Under the pieces are notes generated by a model. The model saw only the letters and a list, made by a program, of their open reading frames with translations. It searched no databases and was not told the DNA's origin. The translations under genes and the position numbers were made by a program. DNA of 64,000 nucleotides from Acidocella aminolytica 101 = DSM 11237 (GTDB lineage Bacteria > Pseudomonadota > Alphaproteobacteria > Acetobacterales > Acetobacteraceae): positions 1 to 64,000 of the forward strand of contig NZ_FQVJ01000013.1 of assembly GCF_900129125.1 (NCBI RefSeq). The letters are read 5' to 3'. Below are positions 46,771-54,862 of this stretch, piece after piece (positions within the stretch are counted from its first letter, which is position 1; each line of letters begins with the position of its first letter).

Positions 46771-48588
46771 ATGTGCGGAATCGTTGGGGTCGTGGGCCAT
46801 TCGGAAGCGGCGCCGCTGCTGCTCGGCGGGCTGCGGCGGCTGGAATATCGGGGTTATGATTCCGCGGGCATCGCGACGCTGATTAACGGCCATATCGGGC
46901 GCCGTCGCGCGGAAGGAAAGCTGAAAAACTTGGCCGCTGTGCTGAAGGCTGATCCGCTAGCGGGCACCACGGGCATTGGCCATACACGCTGGGCGACACA
47001 TGGTGCCCCCACAGTGGACAATGCCCACCCGCACGCGACCTCCCGCGTGGCGGTGGTGCATAACGGCATCATTGAGAATCATCTGACCCTGCGCGCCGAG
47101 CTTGAGGCCAAAGGCCAAAGCTTCTCGACCGAGACCGATACCGAAGTTGTGGCGCAACTTGTCGATTATTTGTTGCAGCAGGGCATGGCGCCCATTGAAG
47201 CCGCGTCTCAGGCCTTTACCCGCTTGGAAGGGGCATATGCGCTGGCGCTAATCTTTGCAGGGCATCAGGACCTAGTGATTGGTGCGCAGAGCGGCGCGCC
47301 CTTGGCCGTTGGGTATGGGGCAGAGGAAATGTATCTTGGTTCCGACGCGCTGGCCTTGGCCCCGCTAACCCGCGAAATCGCCTATCTCGAGGACGGCGAC
47401 TGGGTGGTGGTGACCAGCAAGGGCGCGGTTTTTCATAACCGCACCGGCGCCGAGGTCACCCGCCAGAAAAAACTGACCGCGCTTACCGGGGCGGCGATCG
47501 GTAAAGGGAATTTCCGGCACTTCATGGAAAAAGAGCTGCACGAGCACCCGGTGGTGATCGGGGATGTTCTGCACAGGATGCTGGAAGCCGAAACGCCCCG
47601 TTTGCCTGCCCTGCCCTTTGATCTGGCGGGCATTCAACGGATTACGATGAGCGCCTGCGGCTCGGCTTTCTATGCCGGGCTGACCGCCAAATTCTGGCTG
47701 GAAAATCTGGCCCGCGTGCCGGTGGAGGCGGATGTGGCCAGTGAGTTCCGCTATCGGGCGCCGCCTTTGGATGCGGGCGGGCTGGGGCTGCTAGTCAGCC
47801 AGAGCGGCGAGACCGCCGATACGCTGGCCGCCTTGCGGTACATGAAAGCCGAGGGGCAGAAAATCCTCTCCGTGCTGAATGTGCCGGAAAGCACTATGGC
47901 ACGTGAAAGCCATGCCATTCTGGAAACCATCGCCGGGCCTGAAATTGGCGTTGCCAGCACCAAGGCCTTTACCGCGCAGCTTACGGTCCTCGCGGTTTTC
48001 GCTTTGGCCTTGGCGCAGGCCAAAGGCCAGCAAAGCCCGGCGGAGATTAGCCGCTTGGCCGCAAGCCTGCTGGAAGTGCCCGCCAGGGCAGCAGAAATTC
48101 TAGGCAACGACGCACCTATCCGCAGGCTGGCGGAGCGGATCGCCGAGGCGCGGGACGTGCTATATCTGGGGCGCGGCGGCTGCTTCCCCATCGCCATGGA
48201 AGGCGCGCTGAAGCTGAAGGAAATTTCTTATATCCACGCCGAGGGCTATGCGGCGGGCGAAATGAAGCATGGGCCTATCGCGCTGATTGATAAAAGCGTG
48301 CCGGTTATCGCGATTTGCCCCTCCGGCCCGCTCTTCGAGAAAACAGCCTCCAATCTGCAGGAAGCCGCCGCGCGGGGCGGGCAGATTGTGGTGTTCTCTG
48401 ACGAGGAAGGCGCATCCAAGCTGGCGCCGATCGCCGCCGAGACCATTTTGCTGCCCAGCATCGACCCATTCGCTGCGCCAATCCTGCTCGCCATCCCAGT
48501 GCAAATGCTGGCCTATCATGTGGCAGTGCTGAAAGGCACGGATGTAGACCAGCCACGCAACCTCGCCAAATCTGTCACGGTGGAGTAA
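46771..48588 (+). CDS. glmS: Glucosamine-6-phosphate synthase
   Basis: A 605-residue glutamine:fructose-6-phosphate aminotransferase, first step to UDP-GlcNAc for peptidoglycan and lipid A. The N-terminal Cys of MCGIVGVVGHSEAAP is the Ntn glutaminase nucleophile; RLEYRGYDSAGIA and TRWATHGAPT follow. Two SIS domains (about 285-420 and 455-595) bind the sugar; LYLGRGGCFPIAMEGALKLK and the C-terminal DQPRNLAKSVTVE are diagnostic. GGAGAG lies before the ATG. A TTGACA at 46713-46718 may be the -35 box, though the -10 (TACCGC) is weak. No riboswitch-like structure is seen in the 94-base leader. Confidence 0.97.
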   Translation: MCGIVGVVGHSEAAPLLLGGLRRLEYRGYDSAGIATLINGHIGRRRAEGKLKNLAAVLKADPLAGTTGIGHTRWATHGAPTVDNAHPHATSRVAVVHNGIIENHLTLRAELEAKGQSFSTETDTEVVAQLVDYLLQQGMAPIEAASQAFTRLEGAYALALIFAGHQDLVIGAQSGAPLAVGYGAEEMYLGSDALALAPLTREIAYLEDGDWVVVTSKGAVFHNRTGAEVTRQKKLTALTGAAIGKGNFRHFMEKELHEHPVVIGDVLHRMLEAETPRLPALPFDLAGIQRITMSACGSAFYAGLTAKFWLENLARVPVEADVASEFRYRAPPLDAGGLGLLVSQSGETADTLAALRYMKAEGQKILSVLNVPESTMARESHAILETIAGPEIGVASTKAFTAQLTVLAVFALALAQAKGQQSPAEISRLAASLLEVPARAAEILGNDAPIRRLAERIAEARDVLYLGRGGCFPIAMEGALKLKEISYIHAEGYAAGEMKHGPIALIDKSVPVIAICPSGPLFEKTASNLQEAAARGGQIVVFSDEEGASKLAPIAAETILLPSIDPFAAPILLAIPVQMLAYHVAVLKGTDVDQPRNLAKSVTVE

Positions 48589-48826
48589 AATTTTTCACGC
48601 ACCGCAGCAAATGCCCGAAAGGCGTTTCACAACCGTCTCTTCGTGGCACTTGCGGGAAACTCTTCAACGAATCACTCTGAATTTCGAGACAAAGTGCTGA
48701 TTTACTTGACCAAACACCGTTGTCCGCGCTGAACATAAAATTTGGCAAGATTATGTTTTAAAGTTTGTAAAACCGTGGCGATTGCCGCTATGCTCCCTTC
48801 CGTCCGAGAAAAAAGGGGTGGAAACG

Positions 48827-49042
48827 ATGCGCCAATTCCATACACTCACGAACGGTTCCCGGATTGTCTCGTTGAAGAAAACTTTTCTCCGGAGCAGCGA
48901 CCCCGCGCAGGAAAGATTTATTGTTGAGGATGGATGGGTGTTCCGTGAGCATCACGGAAAATATGTCGAATGTATTTGCCGCAGCGATGATATCGCGCAC
49001 CTGCCCGATGGTCCGAACCATGCTTATTCAGGCCATCGATAA
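48827..49042 (+). CDS. Small conserved-looking hypothetical protein (71 aa)
   Basis: A 71-residue soluble protein starting MRQFHTLTNGSRIVSLKKTF, with two cysteines as YVECICRSD. The start at 48827 is chosen because GGGGTGGAA lies about 5 bases upstream; 15 further codons open upstream do not look coding. I know no family. It is followed 24 bases later by a clear terminator (49067), which supports a real transcription unit. The gap between glmS and this gene (48589-48826) is AT-rich; TTGTAA and TATGCT, 18 bases apart before the gene, could form a promoter. Confidence 0.55.
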   Translation: MRQFHTLTNGSRIVSLKKTFLRSSDPAQERFIVEDGWVFREHHGKYVECICRSDDIAHLPDGPNHAYSGHR

Positions 49043-49066
49043 CCGCCTGCTTTACAGCTAAAGTAA

Positions 49067-49100
49067 GGCCCGCATTCGCGGGCCGTACGTTTGTTTATTT
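49067..49100. terminator. Intrinsic terminator shared by two convergent small genes
   Basis: GGCCCGC (49067-49073) and GCGGGCC (49078-49084) form a 7-bp GC stem with the loop ATTC. On the plus strand it is followed by a T-rich tract (GTTTGTTTATTTT). It ends the 71-residue gene and lies next to the stop of the convergent secreted-protein gene. Confidence 0.75.
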
Positions 49101-49403
49101 TCCCTTAACCGATTTTGTCGTGCCACCCGCCCCCGAGATCGGCACGCCGGACCCGATGGTTGGTGAAGGCTGCACCGCGATTTGAGGCAGCGTTGGATCA
49201 TTGGGCAAGGTCGCGCTTCTTCCGGCCGGTTTTTTCGAAGGCGTTTTCTCCTCATGCCCGGATGGCGGCTTGGCTATGCCGGGCTGCACGACTGAGCCAT
49301 TCGGATTGCCAGTAATCTGCGTGCTGCCTGAGACACTTGCCTGGGCCCACGCCATACCCCCGGGGGCCAGCACCACCGCTAAAGCCAAACCCAAACGCCG
49401 CAT
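49095..49403 (-). CDS. Small secreted hypothetical protein
   Basis: A 102-residue protein with a signal peptide (MRRLGLALAVVLAPGGMAWA, cleaved about after AWA-Q). The mature part is Ser/Pro/Thr/Gly-rich with low complexity and no cysteines, so probably unstructured and periplasmic or exported. AGGAG lies 10 bases before the ATG. The upstream region has the palindrome TTACGTAA (49433-49440) followed by an AT repeat to 49451, likely part of the promoter. No family recognised. Confidence 0.6.
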   Translation of the reverse strand: MRRLGLALAVVLAPGGMAWAQASVSGSTQITGNPNGSVVQPGIAKPPSGHEEKTPSKKPAGRSATLPNDPTLPQIAVQPSPTIGSGVPISGAGGTTKSVKGK

Positions 49404-49557
49404 TGCCCTTGCTCCTGTTCGTTAGGGACCCGTTACGTAATATATATATATGGACGCAGGGGCATAAAATTGGAATGGGCGATTATCCTGACGGCACAGC
49501 ATTAAACGCAATGCTTCATGCCCTTGCCTTTTAATGCCGCTGACCTAGCTTCACCTC

Positions 49558-50358
49558 ATGCCCGATGTGCCGCTCATCAACTGGCCTGCGACCCGCCTTG
49601 GCGAAACAGCCCAACCGGAATCCCGTACTCTGGCCTTGGCTGAGGAAACGCCGGTCAATCTGCGGTACAATACGATGCAATATGCCGTCATGATTGCAAC
49701 CGCGCGTGACATTGAAGATTTTTGCGTGGGGTTTTCAATAACCGAAGGCATAGTCGCCCATGCAGATGAGATTAAATCCATCACCCTCGAAGACGGGGAT
49801 GGCTTTATCACCGCTGATCTGCGGATTCCGGCCGAGCCGTTTCATCGGCTGATGCAGGCCTCACGACGGATGGTGGTGGGACGGACCGGCTGCGGGGTAT
49901 GCGGCACGGAAGAGGCTGGGCAGGTTCTGCGCCCCCTGCCCGCTTTACCGCCTGGCCCGCCAACGTCGCTGGCCGCCATCCGGCGTGGCTTGGCGGATTT
50001 GTCGGACCATCAGACACTGAACAAACAGGCCAGAATGCTGCATGGCGCGGCTTGGTGCGGGCTGGAGGGGGAGATCCGGCTGGTTCGTGAGGATGTGGGA
50101 CGGCATAATGCGTTGGATAAACTCATCGGCGCCGGATTACGGGCCGGGCAAAATCTCTCTGAGGGGTTTTGCCTGCTGACCTCGCGCTGTTCTTACGAAA
50201 TGGTCCAGAAATCCATCATTGCGGGGTTTCGGACCATTGTCGCCATTTCCGCCCCTACCGGTCTGGCGCTGCGGGTCGCACAACAGGCCGGGCTGACGGT
50301 TGTGGCCATCGCCCGGTCTGATTCGCAAATGCTGTTTACCGGAAAGCTCTCAGACTAA
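49558..50358 (+). CDS. fdhD: FdhD sulfurtransferase for formate dehydrogenase
   Basis: A 266-residue accessory protein that passes sulfur from a cysteine desulfurase to the molybdopterin cofactor. The functional cysteine loop is GRTGCGVCGTEE near residue 115 (the CxxC motif). Other conserved parts are ETPVNLRYNTMQYAVMIATA, FCVGFSITEGIV and VREDVGRHNALDKLIG. It is convergent with the oxidoreductase gene, the two stops 10 bases apart, so the pair acts together though transcribed from opposite sides. Confidence 0.95.
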   Translation: MPDVPLINWPATRLGETAQPESRTLALAEETPVNLRYNTMQYAVMIATARDIEDFCVGFSITEGIVAHADEIKSITLEDGDGFITADLRIPAEPFHRLMQASRRMVVGRTGCGVCGTEEAGQVLRPLPALPPGPPTSLAAIRRGLADLSDHQTLNKQARMLHGAAWCGLEGEIRLVREDVGRHNALDKLIGAGLRAGQNLSEGFCLLTSRCSYEMVQKSIIAGFRTIVAISAPTGLALRVAQQAGLTVVAIARSDSQMLFTGKLSD

Positions 50359-50368
50359 ACCGCTCGCT

Positions 50369-52630
50369 TCACACGACGATCCTGACGGGGATCGACTTCG
50401 CCGCCGGGGTGCCGGAAATTTCATCGTGATGCCCAAGCGGCAGAAGCCGGTTCAGCTCAGGGTAATAGCCCGCCAAGCTGCCACGTGGCATCTGGTAAGG
50501 ATAGACCGTCAGCCCTTCCACCCGGCGCGCCATACCGTCATTCGCGATGGTTTCCAGCGCCACCAGAGCCCGTGACGCGATATTGCACGCGCGCATATCG
50601 TCCTCGTTCATGAACAGCACCATGCGCCCATCATAAACACCGCGATAACGGTCCGAGTTGGAATAGATGGTGGTATTGTATTGGTCGTGTGAGCGCACGG
50701 TGGAAAGCCGGAACATTTCCGCGCCGCCAACCGGCTTGTTCTCATCCAGCCCCGGGAACAGCAGGAAGTTGGCGCGGCCGGTTTCCGTGTTCCATTTGCG
50801 CTCACGCGGCGGGTTGGAAAGGTGAAACCCTCCCGGCGCCTTGATCCGCTCATTAAACCCACTGAACAGATCTGGATAAACGGCGGCGATTTTATCGCGG
50901 ATCAGATTGTAATCAGCGATGAAGCTGTCCCACGGCACAACGCTCTCCGGTAACGTGGCGCGTGCCATGCCACAGACAATCTCGATTTCTGAACGCAGGT
51001 CCGGGCTAGCAGGTTCCAGAACACCGCGAGAGGCGGTGACGTTGGACATCGCATCCTCGATGGTCACGAACTGCTCCCCGCTGGCCTGCCGGTCGATCTC
51101 AGACCGCGCGATTACCGGCAAGATCAGCGCTTGTTTGCCATGCACCAGATGGCCGCGATTGAGCTTGGTAGCGATGCCCACGGTCAGGTTCAACCGGCTC
51201 ATCGCCTCGTACGCTGCTTTGGTGTCGGGAATGGCATGGATGAAATTGCCACCCATGCCGATGAACACCTTGGCCGTGCCATCGATCATCGCGCGCACGC
51301 TTTCCACCACATGATGCCCGTGCCGGCGCGGCGGCTTGAAGCCGAATACATTTTCAAGCTGGTCGAGATAAGCCTCGCTCGGCTTCTCATCGATCCCCAC
51401 AGTGCGATCACCCTGCACGTTGGAATGGCCGCGCACAGGGCAGATGCCTGCTCCGGGCTTGCCGAAATTGCCACGAAGTAAAAGCAGATTGACGATCTGC
51501 TGAATCACCCTGGCGCCCTGCTGGTGCTGGGTGACGCCCATGCCGAAGCAAATGATCGTCGCGTTGGACGCGATATAAACATCAGCACAGCGACGAATCT
51601 GCTCTTCCGCGATACCTGAGACGCGGATGATATCGTCCCACGCCGTATTTTCGATATCCGCCTTCAGCGCCTCGAAGCCGTGCGTATGGTCACGGATGAA
51701 GGCTTCATCCAGCACGACCTCACCAACGGCGTGGCGCTCGAACAGCACCTTCATGATGCCTTTCAGGAACGCAGCGTCACCGCCGATTTTAACATGCACA
51801 AATTCGTTGGAGATAGGCGTGGAACCGAAGGTGGCCATCTCCAACACATCCTGCGGCTCTGTGAAGCGGATCAACGCGCGTTCAGGCATCGGGTTCACGG
51901 CGACGATGGGCGCGTTTCGTTTGCGGGCATTCACCAACTCGCTCATCATACGCGGGCTGTTGGTGCCGGTGTTCTGGCCGATAATGAAAATGGCTTCCGC
52001 CTTGGCGAAATCACCAATAACCACCGTTCCCTTGCCGATTCCGATGGACATGGGCAGGCCACGGCTGGTGGGCTCATGGCACATATTGGAGCAGTCTGGG
52101 AAATTATTGGTGCCAAATTCCCGCACGAACACGGAATATAAAAAAGCGGCCTCGTTGGAGGTACGGCCGGAGGTATAAAATTCCGCCTGATCCGGACTTT
52201 CCAGCGCATTCAGTTCAGCGGCGATCAGCTTATAGGCATCGCCCCAGGAGACAGGCACATAATGGTCCGTGGCGGGGTCGTAGCGCATTGGCTCGGTCAG
52301 GCGGCCCTGCTCTTCCAGCCAGTAATCGCTCTGCGTCATCAGCTCAGAAACGCTGTACTGGGCAAAGAATGCCCGCGATGCCCGCTTACGGGTAGCTTCA
52401 ACCGCCAGGGCCTTCGCGCCGTTTTCGCAGAATTCCAGCTTCTTCTCGCGGTCGGGGTTTGGCCAGGCGCAGCTAGGGCATTTAAAACCGTCCGGGTGGT
52501 TCATCTTGAGCAGTGCTTGGCTACCTTTTACGGCGACACTCTGCTCCAGCAGGATTTTCGCCGTGGCTTTTGCCGCGCCCCAACCACCCGCTGGCGCCTC
52601 ATACGTCTCAAAGCGAAGTTTTTCAGACAT
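50369..52630 (-). CDS. YdeP/FdhF-like molybdopterin oxidoreductase
   Basis: A 753-residue molybdopterin-dependent oxidoreductase of the formate dehydrogenase alpha group. The N-terminal region has CPSCAWPNPDR and a further Cys (LEFCENGAKA), the pattern of YdeP-type proteins. NMCHEPTSRGLP places a cysteine where FdhF has selenocysteine, the likely Mo ligand. Cofactor-binding motifs include IIGQNTGTNSPRMM and ICPVRGHSNVQGDRT. No twin-arginine signal is present, so it is cytoplasmic. No beta or gamma subunit is nearby. YdeP is linked to acid resistance in E. coli; true formate activity is unproven for this branch. AGGAG precedes the ATG. Confidence 0.9.
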   Translation of the reverse strand: MSEKLRFETYEAPAGGWGAAKATAKILLEQSVAVKGSQALLKMNHPDGFKCPSCAWPNPDREKKLEFCENGAKALAVEATRKRASRAFFAQYSVSELMTQSDYWLEEQGRLTEPMRYDPATDHYVPVSWGDAYKLIAAELNALESPDQAEFYTSGRTSNEAAFLYSVFVREFGTNNFPDCSNMCHEPTSRGLPMSIGIGKGTVVIGDFAKAEAIFIIGQNTGTNSPRMMSELVNARKRNAPIVAVNPMPERALIRFTEPQDVLEMATFGSTPISNEFVHVKIGGDAAFLKGIMKVLFERHAVGEVVLDEAFIRDHTHGFEALKADIENTAWDDIIRVSGIAEEQIRRCADVYIASNATIICFGMGVTQHQQGARVIQQIVNLLLLRGNFGKPGAGICPVRGHSNVQGDRTVGIDEKPSEAYLDQLENVFGFKPPRRHGHHVVESVRAMIDGTAKVFIGMGGNFIHAIPDTKAAYEAMSRLNLTVGIATKLNRGHLVHGKQALILPVIARSEIDRQASGEQFVTIEDAMSNVTASRGVLEPASPDLRSEIEIVCGMARATLPESVVPWDSFIADYNLIRDKIAAVYPDLFSGFNERIKAPGGFHLSNPPRERKWNTETGRANFLLFPGLDENKPVGGAEMFRLSTVRSHDQYNTTIYSNSDRYRGVYDGRMVLFMNEDDMRACNIASRALVALETIANDGMARRVEGLTVYPYQMPRGSLAGYYPELNRLLPLGHHDEISGTPAAKSIPVRIVV

Positions 52631-52849
52631 TCAAAAACACTCCTGACGAAGAACAGCTATCGTTATCATTCATTTATCCGCGGGCTAGGCGAGGTGTGCC
52701 GCTCATGCGCATCAAGCCATGTAATCACACGCTCAGCCAGGAACTGACAGCTTATGCCAACAAGCCCACCAAGCAGCACTTCTACACCCCGCCACAATCC
52801 CGTTTACAAAATCGATTGTTGGTCAGGCCGTGTGAGCAAAACAATCGGC

Positions 52850-53206
52850 GCTGTCCACATCGATACACGCAGATCTGGCCAGAGGCGCATCAGCAACGTG
52901 TAAAACGCAACCGCCCCGACAAGCAGAAACGGAATCAAGCATAAAAAGCCAGCAGCGTACCGCCAAGATCACCGCCGAGATCACACTCACAACCGTGCCC
53001 GTTAACTGCCAGAGCGTGACGCGGTTTGTGTCGTTCAGCTCTTCCTGCGAGACGATAATGCCACACATGGTGGCCCACACAGGATGTGGCAACCCACCGC
53101 GCCCGCTAGCAAAAACGCCAACGCGGCAGCACTGGAGCAACGCGATAGAGGCTTTTGTAGTATTATCCGCAAGGTTGTTTGCGGTCATTCGCAGGGACAT
53201 GTGCAA
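52850..53206 (-). pseudogene. Possible decayed small membrane-protein gene
   Basis: The 684-base gap between the oxidoreductase and doxX holds no intact gene. On the minus strand hydrophobic, coding-like pieces lie in different frames: ALAFLLAGAVGC near 53110, TVVSVISAVILAV near 52990, and LIPFLLVGAVAFYTLLMRLW near 52900. Joined, they would make a protein with three membrane segments, broken by at least two frameshifts. The family is not recognised, and chance cannot be ruled out. The longest single frame (52823-53206, 127 codons) mixes these with odd Cys-rich stretches. Confidence 0.3.
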
Positions 53207-53314
53207 CGCCTTGGTTGGTGTTCAGTTTCCAGTGACTGTTCGCCCCATAAATGGGCTGCTTTTGTAGCGCCTCAAGGTGTTTTTTGTGGCTGCTCAAACC
53301 ATTGAGGGGCATAT

Positions 53315-53803
53315 ATGGAAAGTGCCGCAAAAGCGGGAATTCACCTTCAACTAAATCTCCGCGGGCGCTTTACGGGCATGATGAAATTTGGTTCCGGGCG
53401 CTGTCCTGACGGCGCGGCTCTACTCGCTCGCCTTCTTCTCATGCTGCTTTTCGTCATTTTCGGCTGGCTAAAACTTGCAAATTTCAGCGGTACGATTGAG
53501 CAATATGGCCCATGTTGGTGCGACGTTGCCGATTCTGGCCCCGCTGATCGCCGTGGTTATGGAGTTTTTGTCGGTATCGCCCTGGTTCTTGGCATCGCCA
53601 CTCGGCCCTTGGCGATTTTGATGTTGGTTTACACGCTGGGTACCGCGCTGATCGGGCATCATTTCTGGACCATGACTGACATGGCGCGGTTTGAGGCGAT
53701 GATCAATTTTTGCAAAAATATCAGCATCAGGGGCGGACTATTGCTGCTGTACGTCACCGGGGCTGGCAAGTTCTCACTGGACCGCGTGCTGGGTTGGAAT
53801 TGA
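53315..53803 (+). CDS. DoxX-family membrane protein with compensated double frameshift
   Basis: A 162-residue membrane protein with four hydrophobic segments: LLARLLLMLLFVIFGWLKLA, then FVGIALVLGIATRPLAILML and a C-terminal pair, the DoxX pattern. The stretch QYGPCWCDVADSGPADRRGY does not belong to the family. In the +1 frame the same DNA reads MAHVGATLPILAPLIAVVME, which does fit DoxX and joins smoothly to both sides. So an extra base near 53501-53504 and a missing base in the T-run at 53565-53569 restore the frame after 23 altered codons. Membrane segment 2 is destroyed, so function is doubtful. GAGGGG precedes the ATG at 53315. Confidence 0.75.
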   Translation: MESAAKAGIHLQLNLRGRFTGMMKFGSGRCPDGAALLARLLLMLLFVIFGWLKLANFSGTIEQYGPCWCDVADSGPADRRGYGVFVGIALVLGIATRPLAILMLVYTLGTALIGHHFWTMTDMARFEAMINFCKNISIRGGLLLLYVTGAGKFSLDRVLGWN

Positions 53804-53809
53804 GAAAAA

Positions 53810-53896
53810 TGGTGCGGGTGGTCGGAATCGAACCGACACTCCATTGCTGGAACCGGATTTTGAGTCCGGCGCGTCTACCAGTTCCACCACACCCGC
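53810..53896 (-). tRNA. tRNA-Leu (anticodon CAA)
   Basis: An 87-nt tRNA on the minus strand. Acceptor arms GCGGGTG (53896-53890) and CACCCGC pair fully; the anticodon stem CCGGA/TCCGG encloses the loop CTCAAAA with anticodon CAA. A long variable arm (class II) follows, then the T arm GTCGG-TTCGATT-CCGAC. The CCA end is encoded (53812-53810). Confidence 0.96.
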
Positions 53897-53956
53897 CCGG
53901 TGAGCGCCTGTTTAAGTGAGGCTCGTACCGAAATCAACTGGATACCGCAAATCTGT

Positions 53957-53984
53957 TTTGAGCCTCCGCGCCCGAAGGCTCAAA
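53957..53984. other. Perfect 9-bp stem-loop between the two tRNAs
   Basis: TTTGAGCCT (53957-53965) pairs with AGGCTCAAA (53976-53984) around a 10-base GC-rich loop. It lies upstream of tRNA-Leu and could be a terminator for the minus-strand ureG transcript or a processing structure. No T-run follows. Nothing else is seen in 53897-54069. Confidence 0.35.
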
Positions 53985-54069
53985 TTCATGAAATCAGTAC
54001 CGGGTGAATTTTTCTTCCCCGGCTCCACTTGCCAGCCTGATTTGGTTTGTTTATAGAGCCGCCCACCGG

Positions 54070-54145
54070 TCCCGAATAGCTCAGTTGGTAGAGCAAGCGA
54101 CTGTTAATCGCTCGGTCGTAGGTTCGAGTCCTACTTCGGGAGCCA
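54070..54145 (+). tRNA. tRNA-Asn (anticodon GUU)
   Basis: A 76-nt tRNA. TCCCGAA (54070-54076) pairs with TTCGGGA (54135-54141). The D arm has AGCTCAGTTGGTAGAGC, the anticodon loop is CTGTTAA with anticodon GTT, and the T loop is TTCGAGT. Discriminator G and an encoded CCA (54143-54145) follow. It lies opposite the direction of ureG. Confidence 0.97.
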
Positions 54146-54183
54146 GGTTTTTCTTTAAAAATCAAGGCTTTTCAAAGATTCCC

Positions 54184-54798
54184 TTAGGCGGGCTGCGTAA
54201 ACAGCACGGCCTCGGCAATTGCGTCCGCCAACGCCTCAACCCCCTCACCGCCGCGCGCATTTGTGGCGATGAGCGGCTTGCCCGAGCGGGCTTCACGCGC
54301 TTCCTCAAGCATCTTCTCCAGATCCACCCCCACATGCGGCGCGAGATCCGTCTTGTTGATGATCAGCAGGTCACAGCGCAGCACACCCGGCCCGCGTTTA
54401 CGGGGAATGTCGTCACCACCCGCCACATCGATGACGAAAATCCACCAATCGACGAGGTCGAGCGAAAAAGTGGATGCCAGATTATCGCCGCCCGATTCGT
54501 AGATGATCAATTCCAGCCCTGGGATCGACGCCTCCATGCGATCACCCGCCAGCATGTTCAGGGTCGGGTCTTCACGGATGACCGTATGCGGGCAGGCCCC
54601 CGCCTCCACCGCGCCCACTCTGGCCGGGTCAATCAACCCGGACCTGCGCAAACGCTCCGCGTCCTCGGCCGTCACCAGATCATTCGTGATCACGGCAAAA
54701 TTGATACGCCGGCGCTGCAAAACCGGGATCAGCGCCTCAATTAACGCGGTTTTTCCTGAGCCAACTGGCCCGCCAATTCCGATTCGTGCAGCCGTCAT
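54184..54798 (-). CDS. ureG: Urease accessory GTPase UreG
   Basis: A 204-residue SIMIBI-class GTPase that helps deliver nickel to urease. The P-loop is [17 protein letters not shown] near residue 9; the Ni-binding Cys-Pro-His is in [13 protein letters not shown] near 68; [13 protein letters not shown] and [14 protein letters not shown] (guanine specificity NKTD) are standard. The start at 54798 (MTAARIG) has GGAGAA upstream; MMENRVS at 54819 is an alternative. No ureA-ureF or ureD is in this window; upstream lies a decayed glycosyltransferase. Either the urease genes lie elsewhere or this is a leftover. Confidence 0.93.
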   Translation of the reverse strand: MTAARIGIGGPVGSGKTALIEALIPVLQRRRINFAVITNDLVTAEDAERLRRSGLIDPARVGAVEAGACPHTVIREDPTLNMLAGDRMEASIPGLELIIYESGGDNLASTFSLDLVDWWIFVIDVAGGDDIPRKRGPGVLRCDLLIINKTDLAPHVGVDLEKMLEEAREARSGKPLIATNARGGEGVEALADAIAEAVLFTQPA

Positions 54799-54862
54799 GG
54801 AAACTCTGTTCTCCATCAAATGATAAGTCAGAGAGCAGCAAACACCGCGAATCGGACGGCGT

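Noticed and set aside
49438-49452. Short AT dinucleotide run as a microsatellite switch
   Set aside because: It is only about 14 bases and lies in a promoter-like region; nothing shows variability.
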